32,954 nucleotides of DNA, taken from positions 6,521 to 39,474 of the forward strand of contig JAGVYP010000017.1 of assembly GCA_018303205.1 (NCBI GenBank). The letters run 5' to 3'. A program made the position numbers and the translations under genes. Origin of the DNA: Candidatus Woesearchaeota archaeon (GTDB taxonomy: Archaea > Nanobdellota > Nanobdellia > Woesearchaeales > JAGWAF01). This document shows, piece after piece, positions 25,676 through 32,954 of the stretch. The notes beneath the pieces are model-generated. The model did no database searches. It worked only from the letters and a program-made list of their open reading frames with translations, and had not been told where the DNA came from. Positions within the stretch are counted from its first letter, which is position 1. Each line of letters begins with the position of its first letter.

Positions 25676-26687
25676 CTTTTTGTTGAACACAGGGAACAGC
25701 TCCATTTCGATTGATAACTGCAATATGAGAAATTAATGGCTCATAGGTTTCTATAATACGAGTCTGGCAGGACGGAAGAGGAATATCCTCTACAGAAAGT
25801 GGCTGCCAACCCCTCTCCTTTTTTTGAGCAATAACAAGTTCATTGTCATAATGACCTATACGATAATTTGCAGGTAAGGGTTCCATGATTACCTCATTAC
25901 ATTGAAGATTTGCTAGACAGCTCTTTGCATCCTGAGCAAATTTTGTATAGATAGCAATTGCCTGATCTTGAGTTCTTGTAAGCTCTTGTTCATCAAGTTG
26001 CTGCTTCATTTCATTAGGAACACATTTTAAAGGTCCTTCACAGAAAAAAATAGTATTTTTATAACGTTCCAGAGTTAAAAATGTTTCAGGCGCATCAGAA
26101 CTAAACTCTCTAACAAAAGAATAACCCTCTTCAAAAGAACTTTGATCTAGAGAAGGATTTTCTTGAGCATAATAATACATGTAAGAAGATGTTTTTTCAG
26201 GAAATGAAATTTCTTTTCCCAATGGCTGGCAAAGAAGCTTCTCACATGTCATAGAAACTGCTGATTTTCCTTTCCAAGTAATCTGTGACTGACCATACCC
26301 TTCGTCACAATGACAAGCGCATGCTTGTTCTAAAGGACATCTGTCTAAAGGTTTTTGAAAGACAAAATACGTAAAAGGCTCTGAAGAAGGAATCAAAGTT
26401 CCTGTGTTACTGCGTATAAAAACTGTTGCTTCAGCATCTGCGCTTACAACATAAACAAAATCCTTTTCTCCAAGTATGAGCTCTTTCAGATTTTTTACTT
26501 CTCCTTCTTTGATCGTGGTTAAAGTGTTTACAAACTCAGTGAAGGTTTCATCAGAAAGGTCATTCGAGCTTCCAAAACCCCATTCATAGACTTGGAGAAC
26601 AAGCCAGAACACAAAAAGGACCATGCTAATAGCAAGTATAGTCTTAAGAATTATTTCTAAAACAAAAAGTTGTCCTTTTTTATTCAT
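25665..26687 (-). CDS. Hypothetical protein with pilin-like N-terminus
   Basis: MNKKGQLFVLEIILKTILAISMVLFVFWLVLQVYEWGF; overlaps upstream gene stop (ATGA). Confidence 0.8.
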   Translation of the reverse strand: MNKKGQLFVLEIILKTILAISMVLFVFWLVLQVYEWGFGSSNDLSDETFTEFVNTLTTIKEGEVKNLKELILGEKDFVYVVSADAEATVFIRSNTGTLIPSSEPFTYFVFQKPLDRCPLEQACACHCDEGYGQSQITWKGKSAVSMTCEKLLCQPLGKEISFPEKTSSYMYYYAQENPSLDQSSFEEGYSFVREFSSDAPETFLTLERYKNTIFFCEGPLKCVPNEMKQQLDEQELTRTQDQAIAIYTKFAQDAKSCLANLQCNEVIMEPLPANYRIGHYDNELVIAQKKERGWQPLSVEDIPLPSCQTRIIETYEPLISHIAVINRNGAVPCVQQKVEV

Positions 26688-26956
26688 TTTTTTGCACAAC
26701 ACGTATGTTGTTCATCATTCCTTCCTGAACAGCCTGCAAGATCTACTTTATCCCCAGTCGGAGTTCCACAACATCTATCTCTAATATTAGGAACACCATC
26801 ATTGTCACAGTCATTAAAAGCATCATACTGTGTTTGCCTAAGATTTTCTCCTGAATCTGTAAGCGTTGATCTATAAATTAAAATAATAGTGATTAATGCA
26901 ACAATAAGAATAATCATACCAATAACAAATTCCATAGCCATAGCTTTTTTATCCAT
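26684..26956 (-). CDS. Small pilin-like protein with thrombospondin type-3-like acidic/Cys motif
   Basis: MDKKAMAMEFVIGMIILIVALITIILIYR then DCDNDGVPNIRDRC; SD GGAGGC upstream. Confidence 0.8.
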   Translation of the reverse strand: MDKKAMAMEFVIGMIILIVALITIILIYRSTLTDSGENLRQTQYDAFNDCDNDGVPNIRDRCCGTPTGDKVDLAGCSGRNDEQHTCCAKK

Positions 26957-28598
26957 GAGGGGTGCCTCCAATTATATTGTCCCAATCAATGCAAGAAACT
27001 TTCTCAAAAGAATGAGCAGTTCTATAAAGTTGCTCCAAACAAGAAGGAAGAGCTCCTGCTCCGAGATTGCCTTCCTCACACGCATCATTGCTATTACTTG
27101 AAACTATGAAGCATGTATGCTGATTATCTCCTGCATAAACCAATCCATAATCACGCAAGACAAAGTCTGTTTGCCTTCCATTGATAGTAAAGAAGGTATG
27201 CTTGCTAAATCCTTGAGATTCTTTAAGAATAATATCTTGAACTTCATAAACAGTATCCCTAACAGATTCTCCATGGAGGTAACGATAAAAGGTAAGAGGA
27301 GCATTACCAATAATACAAAGACGTTTTCCTGGGAAAAATTGTTCTGTTCTAGGAACAGGCTCATCTCCCTCTTCTAATCTTACATAAACTCCTGCATCTT
27401 CTGATTGCCAAAGATGAACAGCATAATTTTCTGTATCATAAAATAAGCTTCCCTCAGTGTCTCCCTCTTTTTCAGGATCAAAATAGTTGAATAAACAGTC
27501 ATAGCGTGTTGGGTGTTTTTTACCAAGGGGAAGCCAACGAAAATTGTCAAAAATGATTCCTGCAGGTTGCTTGCTATCAATAACTCCAAGATCAGTGCTT
27601 AATTCTAAAACAAGATAGCCTGCTTCCAGAAGAGTTGTGGGAAGAGTAATGAGATACCCTCCATCATCTGTTCTTCTTTCTAATAAGTCCATACTTGCAA
27701 AATAAGTATCCTGGCGTTCTATGAAAATATCCAAGGCTTTATTCAGTGTTCTATAAAAGACAAGCAAGAAAGGTTCTGTCGCATCAGCAGACGCATATTT
27801 TGTTCTTTTGACAGTCATGGTAAGGGTTTCTCCTGCGACGCCCTTATAAAACATACCCTCTGCTCCTACCACACTATAGGTAGGTTGTAAGAATGTTGTT
27901 TCTCTCGCAAGAGTTCCTTGCTGTAAGGTTAACGCTCCTATTTCATACGGTGTAGAACGCACGGCGAGAACACCTTCTGTGGGAACAGTGGGATCTTCAA
28001 GAGCATTTACATCAAAGGAGGTTATTGCTGTTAATTGGTTTTCTGTGAAATGACGAAGTTTAAAAATGTGAGGACCCTGTTGTGCAACACGAAAAGTAAA
28101 TTCATAAAAATTAGGACCTGATTGGAACAACTTTAATGCAAGATCTGAAAAAGGACCTGAGAGTTGCTCAGAAAAATCTTTTTTGAAATAAGAAACAACA
28201 AGACTTCCTGCATCATTATTGATATGTACTTGCATGGTGTAAAGCACATTTTGATAAAGATGGTAAGTATTATCATCTTGTTTTTGTTCTTCTTCGCCTA
28301 ACTCATTAAAAATCTTTATGCTAGTAAAAGTGACAACGGGTTTTGGTTCTGCTTCACGAAATGCATTGAGTAGAGTATAATAAAACAAGTTAATATTTTC
28401 AGGTACATTCGAAATTCTGGTTAATATTTCTCTTTCTTCCTCTTCTAAGCCTTGAGTGTATTGGTCAATTTGTGCATTGCTCTGTTCTGCAAGAGGACCC
28501 CAGAAAACATAATAGAGAATATAACTTACAGCAACGATGCTAACAAGAATTAAAATAATCAGTCCTATCTGATCTAACATTATACCTTTCTTATTCAT
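26949..28598 (-). CDS. Large extracytoplasmic protein with pilin-like N-terminus
   Basis: MNKKGIMLDQIGLIILILVSIVAVSYILYYVFW then ~500-aa soluble domain. Confidence 0.8.
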   Translation of the reverse strand: MNKKGIMLDQIGLIILILVSIVAVSYILYYVFWGPLAEQSNAQIDQYTQGLEEEEREILTRISNVPENINLFYYTLLNAFREAEPKPVVTFTSIKIFNELGEEEQKQDDNTYHLYQNVLYTMQVHINNDAGSLVVSYFKKDFSEQLSGPFSDLALKLFQSGPNFYEFTFRVAQQGPHIFKLRHFTENQLTAITSFDVNALEDPTVPTEGVLAVRSTPYEIGALTLQQGTLARETTFLQPTYSVVGAEGMFYKGVAGETLTMTVKRTKYASADATEPFLLVFYRTLNKALDIFIERQDTYFASMDLLERRTDDGGYLITLPTTLLEAGYLVLELSTDLGVIDSKQPAGIIFDNFRWLPLGKKHPTRYDCLFNYFDPEKEGDTEGSLFYDTENYAVHLWQSEDAGVYVRLEEGDEPVPRTEQFFPGKRLCIIGNAPLTFYRYLHGESVRDTVYEVQDIILKESQGFSKHTFFTINGRQTDFVLRDYGLVYAGDNQHTCFIVSSNSNDACEEGNLGAGALPSCLEQLYRTAHSFEKVSCIDWDNIIGGTPHG

Positions 28599-28599
28599 G

Positions 28600-28749
28600 T
28601 TATCCCGGACCTATACCACTAAACAGGCTCTCAAACCAGTTCACTATTTTTTCGAGTAAGCCTGTTTGCCATGCAAGGAGTAAAAATAATCCAATAAGAC
28701 CAATGACGAGTACTGCAATAAGATCCATAGCCATCGCTTTCTTGTTCAT
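28600..28749 (-). CDS. 49-aa pilin-like single-TM protein (not in ORF track)
   Basis: Translates to MNKKAMAMDLIAVLVIGLIGLFLLLAWQTGLLEKIVNWFESLFSGIGPG*; SD-like GAGGTTT upstream; 4-nt overlap with the 306-aa gene. Confidence 0.75.
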   Translation of the reverse strand: MNKKAMAMDLIAVLVIGLIGLFLLLAWQTGLLEKIVNWFESLFSGIGPG

Positions 28750-29666
28750 GCGGAAACCTCAGTAATACCAAATTGTCTAATACAAACAGGAGGTTGGACA
28801 TTACTATACTCTGTGATAAGAAGGTAGGGGTATTCTCCTATATAGGTTCCAAATACTTTGTCCATAGCAAGTGCCCCCAATGTTTTATCAGGATTTACAA
28901 TAGCAATAGCATAAGGAGTTCCAGGCTTAATCGTTGGTCGTAGTGTACTTCCTTGTGGTGGAGGAAGCAGAGCAAGATACCCAAAGCCACCACCTTCACT
29001 AGCACCTTCCAAATAGTCTTTATAAGTAATCATGTATTCCTCTTTGACATAACAGGTTTGTCCTACATTGTCACATTTCCATTTGTTAATACTTTGCATT
29101 CCCCTTGGCTTTTCTCCAGGATTAAAACATCTTCCCCCTTTTTTCTCACAAGCATTATTGGCTTCAGGATTTCTTTCATCCTTAGGAACATAAGCAGTAA
29201 AAAGAGTTGTATCGACATACCTGTATAAGGTTTCAGCAGTGATCTGATCTGTGAGTTTTATTGAATCGGTTGTTCGTATTCCAAAATGTTTGCACACAAA
29301 ACATTTGTTACCCGACTGTTCTATAAGCTTTCCAAAAAGATCCTTATCCCTTCCTTCCAACCAGTCATACCAGCAATACACTAAGGCTTCTGCAATATCT
29401 TTTTTAACATCTTCTAATGTTCCCTCTTCCTTCAAAGGAAGATCAACAAGATCTCCAGTTTCACACGCTGTAGGAAGCAATTTTTTTCCAGCAACAGAAA
29501 GATCATAATTAATTTCATTGCTAATCCTGCACTTTTCACTATGAAAAACACTTTCGATCTTTTCAGGAAATGCTATGATATAAACAGAAACGACAAGACC
29601 AAAACCAACAAGAAGAAGAATAACACCTAGAATAAATCCTACCATAGGAAAAGCTTTCTTGTTCAT
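28746..29666 (-). CDS. Hypothetical protein with pilin-like N-terminus, Cys-containing extracytoplasmic domain
   Basis: MNKKAFPMVGFILGVILLLVGFGLVVSVYIIAF; ATGA overlap with 39-aa ORF. Confidence 0.8.
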   Translation of the reverse strand: MNKKAFPMVGFILGVILLLVGFGLVVSVYIIAFPEKIESVFHSEKCRISNEINYDLSVAGKKLLPTACETGDLVDLPLKEEGTLEDVKKDIAEALVYCWYDWLEGRDKDLFGKLIEQSGNKCFVCKHFGIRTTDSIKLTDQITAETLYRYVDTTLFTAYVPKDERNPEANNACEKKGGRCFNPGEKPRGMQSINKWKCDNVGQTCYVKEEYMITYKDYLEGASEGGGFGYLALLPPPQGSTLRPTIKPGTPYAIAIVNPDKTLGALAMDKVFGTYIGEYPYLLITEYSNVQPPVCIRQFGITEVSA

Positions 29667-29782
29667 GGCTGCACACTCTTAAACAAATAAGCCATAACCA
29701 AACCAAATAAGATAAGAATAAACAAGATACCAAGCAGGATTGTTAGCATTCCCGCATCCATTTCTGCGTTTTTCGTTTTCAT
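29663..29782 (-). CDS. 39-aa single-TM protein (not in ORF track)
   Basis: Translates to MKTKNAEMDAGMLTILLGILFILILFGLVMAYLFKSVQP*; ATGA coupling to next gene. Confidence 0.65.
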   Translation of the reverse strand: MKTKNAEMDAGMLTILLGILFILILFGLVMAYLFKSVQP

Positions 29783-29821
29783 GGTAAAAATATTTTTTGA
29801 AAAAAAAAAGAAAAGTAAAAA

Positions 29822-30112
29822 TTAATTTTTCTTTTCTAAACTAATACAACAAATTTGATTTGCACCTTCTGTATTATCAGGACAGTTACCTCCATATAAA
29901 TAAGAAGTTCCATTAGGACAACTCATAGGAAACTCTCCATCGTAACATTGCCCAGCTTGAGTATAACAGCTATTCAGCGTATCACTCGTATCCCCACTTT
30001 CTCTCATAAAGATCAAAACAACAATAACAAGAACAATTAAACCAAGAGCAGCAATAATAATAACATTAAGGGAAAGCTCTTGCGCTTTCCTATCAAAAAA
30101 AGGAAAAGTCAT
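29822..30112 (-). CDS. Small pilin-like Cys-rich protein
   Basis: DRKAQELSLNVIIIAALGLIVLVIVVLIFM; C-terminal C...GQC...C...C...CC pattern shared with neighbour. Confidence 0.8.
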   Translation of the reverse strand: MTFPFFDRKAQELSLNVIIIAALGLIVLVIVVLIFMRESGDTSDTLNSCYTQAGQCYDGEFPMSCPNGTSYLYGGNCPDNTEGANQICCISLEKKN

Positions 30113-30114
30113 GA

Positions 30115-30390
30115 TTACCCACTTCCGATCTGCCTACAACAGACTTGGGGTTCTCCTGTACTGTCATCAGCACATTGCTCAGGTATTCTTACGAAACCCG
30201 CAGCCTCATTACACCGTGTACCAGGCATACACTGTCCTCCTTGGTTTTCACACTTTGCAATCTCTCTTCCTGTTTGTCCTGCTCTTCCCAAGAAGATCGC
30301 AATAATCACAACCATGACAACAAGAACAATAGCTGCAATAACAATAACATTTAAAGGTAGTCCTTGCGCTTTTTTAAACATCAACGTCAC
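30115..30390 (-). CDS. Small pilin-like Cys-rich protein, first gene of operon
   Basis: MFKKAQGLPLNVIVIAAIVLVVMVVIIAIFL, class III signal-peptide-like; SD GAGGTGACG upstream. Confidence 0.8.
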   Translation of the reverse strand: MTLMFKKAQGLPLNVIVIAAIVLVVMVVIIAIFLGRAGQTGREIAKCENQGGQCMPGTRCNEAAGFVRIPEQCADDSTGEPQVCCRQIGSG

Positions 30391-30417
30391 CTCGTTTTTT
30401 ACAGAAAAGCAGATTTA

Positions 30418-30430
30418 GCATATATAAATG
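30418..30430 (-). promoter_or_regulatory. TATA box of pilin-like operon
   Basis: Minus strand CATTTATATATGC ~30-40 nt upstream of ATG at 30390. Confidence 0.55.
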
Positions 30431-30473
30431 TTGCGATGAAAACCTTTTTAAAGCGACAGATGCTTCTCAGTAT

Positions 30474-31913
30474 ATGGAAGAAAAAGTCTTCGCAAGCTTA
30501 CACCCCTTGGAAAGAAAAGTAGTGGAAGTACTTGACAAAGCAAAAACAACAGGAGAGATAGAAAAAGCTACAAAGCTTTCTGAAGTAGAAGTCATGAGAG
30601 CACTGCAATGGCTCGAAAATAGAGGATTTTTAAAGATAAAAAGCGAAGAAGAAGAGTTTGTCCAACTTGATGACTACGGAAAAGACGCACTTAAACATGG
30701 ACTTGTAGAAAAACGTTTTCTACACGCATTGCAAACTCCTGTAAGAATAGCAGATCTTCCTAAAAAAATAGGCATTGAACCTCAGGAAGTTAATGTATGC
30801 TTAGGATTACTCAGATCACAACACGCAATCCTCCTTGGCAAGGGAATAGTAATGAGAACCAAGGAAGGAGAAACATTGCTCAAAAAAGAATTCTTAGAAG
30901 AGAAATTCCTGAAAATACTTCCTAAGGAAACAAAGAACATGACACCACAAGAAAAAACAGTCTTAGAGATCCTAAAAAAGAGAAAACAAATGATCAAAGT
31001 AGTAACAAAAAAATTACGCAGCATAGAACTCACTGCACTTGGAAAATCCTATGCAGGAAAAAAGATAGGTATCCTAGTAGAAGAAAGACTTACAAGCCAG
31101 ATGCTCAAAAATAACACGTGGAAAGGAAAAACCTTTCGCAGATATGACCTTGCAGTAAACGTACCCCCTATCACAGGAGGAAAAAGACATTTTGAAAATG
31201 AAGCAATTACCTATATTAAAAGAATCTGGTTAGACCTGGGATTTGAAGAAATGGAAGGAAACATGATCCAAACCAATTTTTGGAATTTAGATGCACTTTT
31301 TGTTCCACAAGACCATCCTGCAAGAGCAATGCAAGACACCTTTTACGTGAAAAAACCCTCACATGGATCTTTACCCCAAGATCTTGTTCCTGCGATAAAA
31401 GCAGTACATGAACACGGAGGGAAAACAGGAAGCAAAGGATGGCAATCACCTTGGAATGAAAAGGTTGCTGCAGAAAACGTGTTGAGAACCCACACAACTC
31501 CTTTAAGTGCTCAAAAACTTGCAACGCTCAAAAAAGAAGATCTTCCCAAAAAATTTTTCTCTGTGGGAAAAGTATTTCGCAATGAAACACTAGACTGGAG
31601 CCACTTATTTGAATTCTACCAGATAGATGGCATTGTTATTGACCCCCAAGCTAACTTTAAGCATCTCAAAGCATATCTCAAAGAATTTTATAAAAAAATG
31701 GGGTATAGTGATGTACGACTACGACCAGCACACTTTCCTTACACAGAACCCAGTGTAGAGGTAGACGTGTATGACCCCCATCATAAAGAATGGATCGAAC
31801 TCGGAGGAGCAGGCATCTTTCGTCCTGAAGTAGTACAACCCCTCTTAGGTATTCGCGATCTTTACAAAAATGATTTAAAACAGATGAGGGAGATGAAAGC
31901 TTGGCTCTTATAG
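30474..31913 (+). CDS. pheS: Phenylalanyl-tRNA synthetase alpha subunit
   Basis: GGKRHFENEAITYIKRIWLDLGFEEMEG, FWNLDALFVPQDHPARAMQDTFY, FRNETLDWSHLFEFYQIDG; N-terminal HTH domains typical of archaeal PheS. Confidence 0.96.
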   Translation: MEEKVFASLHPLERKVVEVLDKAKTTGEIEKATKLSEVEVMRALQWLENRGFLKIKSEEEEFVQLDDYGKDALKHGLVEKRFLHALQTPVRIADLPKKIGIEPQEVNVCLGLLRSQHAILLGKGIVMRTKEGETLLKKEFLEEKFLKILPKETKNMTPQEKTVLEILKKRKQMIKVVTKKLRSIELTALGKSYAGKKIGILVEERLTSQMLKNNTWKGKTFRRYDLAVNVPPITGGKRHFENEAITYIKRIWLDLGFEEMEGNMIQTNFWNLDALFVPQDHPARAMQDTFYVKKPSHGSLPQDLVPAIKAVHEHGGKTGSKGWQSPWNEKVAAENVLRTHTTPLSAQKLATLKKEDLPKKFFSVGKVFRNETLDWSHLFEFYQIDGIVIDPQANFKHLKAYLKEFYKKMGYSDVRLRPAHFPYTEPSVEVDVYDPHHKEWIELGGAGIFRPEVVQPLLGIRDLYKNDLKQMREMKAWLL

Positions 31914-31923
31914 GAGGTGCACT

Positions 31924-32721
31924 ATGAAAAAAAGTTTGATGATACTGTTTTGTTTAAGCATGTGTATGATAGTCCTTGTTCATGCTCAAGAACAGAGAAG
32001 GATAGAAGTATATCAAGAAAAGGTTATTGCATATAATCAAGCAATTGTCACCTGGGAACAACAGAAAAGCGAATTTAGAACAACGCGAGTACAACCTGAT
32101 GATGAAAGTTTTATCGCAGCAAAAAGACTTAATGAGGCAAGTGTAGAAAGGATCATTGCACACCTTGAACTTATCAGAAATGCGATACAACAAACACCCT
32201 CTTTTCCAAGACCTGATCAAGAACAAAGAAGAATAGACGAAAAAAGTCGTGAACTTCAAGAAGCAAAAACTCAAGCAAGTGAAGATGACACGAGGACAAA
32301 AATTATTCGCACAGCATCCTTGCTTCGCAGACTCTGGACAGAATCAAAAGACGAACTCATCAAGCCTATTGTCATTAAAATCACAAAGCAAAAAGCAGAA
32401 GTATTTGCAGACAAACTCGCGATTATTGTTGCACGCATAAAAGACCAGCAAGGATCATTAAAAGTAGAAGGGATTGATACCTTTGCATTAGATGAAGCAA
32501 TCAAAAAGATTGAAAGAAATGCAAGAAAGATAAGAGAAAATATTGAAATTGCTGAAAACAGATTAATAGATGCCGAACGTTTAAACACAGATACTAACCG
32601 TATCTTTGAAGAAGCATCTACACGATTACAAGAAATAAATGCTCTCGGGGAGGAAACGATTGAGATGATTCGTGATATTAAAGATAAAAAAGAAAAATAT
32701 GTGGGAGGTGCATTGCAATGA
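31924..32721 (+). CDS. Secreted coiled-coil-type protein
   Basis: Signal peptide MKKSLMILFCLSMCMIVLVHAQ; SD AGGAGGTG upstream. Confidence 0.75.
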   Translation: MKKSLMILFCLSMCMIVLVHAQEQRRIEVYQEKVIAYNQAIVTWEQQKSEFRTTRVQPDDESFIAAKRLNEASVERIIAHLELIRNAIQQTPSFPRPDQEQRRIDEKSRELQEAKTQASEDDTRTKIIRTASLLRRLWTESKDELIKPIVIKITKQKAEVFADKLAIIVARIKDQQGSLKVEGIDTFALDEAIKKIERNARKIRENIEIAENRLIDAERLNTDTNRIFEEASTRLQEINALGEETIEMIRDIKDKKEKYVGGALQ

Positions 32722-32954
32722 AAAAAATAACAGGAATAGGAATACTCCTCTTTTTTCTGATAGCGTGCGCTTCACCACAGGAACCTCTGGATGTGCAAGA
32801 GCAGAAAGATATTCAAGAGACAACAACGCCTCCTCAAGAGGCACAGGAACCGCAGAGAATTGAAGAGGTTTCTATACCTGCTCAGGAAGAAGTTGAGGAA
32901 CCTCTGCCCACAGAGGATACACCAGAAGAAAGTAAAGAAGGAGAAACTCAAGAA
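32718..32954 (+). CDS. Lipoprotein-like protein, truncated by window edge
   Basis: MKKITGIGILLFFLIACASPQEP lipobox-like LIAC; SD GGGAGGTG; ATGA overlap with upstream gene; open to window end. Confidence 0.65.
   Translation, partial: MKKITGIGILLFFLIACASPQEPLDVQEQKDIQETTTPPQEAQEPQRIEEVSIPAQEEVEEPLPTEDTPEESKEGETQE

Noticed and set aside
1-32954. CRISPR array, intein, group I/II intron, prophage or defence-system gene set
   Set aside because: No regularly spaced direct repeats, no Cas/TnpB/HEN/integrase-like ORFs, and RadA, PheS and S2 read through uninterrupted.

Overview
This window looks like a DPANN-type archaeal genome (Woesearchaeota-like; lineage is inferred from gene content only). It opens at the left edge with a probable 5S rRNA 3' end. 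Recognisable genes include an NFACT/Rqc2-like protein, an ABC transporter pair, MBF1, a surface/glycan-type membrane cluster (GT39-like, GT2, two STT3-like GT-C paralogs), an SDR, RadA with a small conserved partner, a TRAM protein, ribosomal protein S2, RadB, an RPA-like OB protein and PheS. A compact minus-strand operon (22768-30390) encodes many pilin-like 'M-x-KK-[A/G]' single-TM proteins plus an Amidase_3-like protein. The strongest unexplained signal is a three-copy element of about 100-150 bp at 15159-15259 (-), 16564-16713 (+) and 20372-20511 (+). Each copy has a closing stem and two internal hairpins whose loops are conserved (TCCYTYGATC-like and TGCATRAATC) while the stems change in a compensatory way. 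Two copies carry extra inverted-repeat arms, and one is bounded by a 10-bp direct repeat. It could be a structured ncRNA family, a MITE-like mobile element with a conserved folded core, or both. No computation or database search was run; all calls come from reading the sequence and the supplied ORF track.
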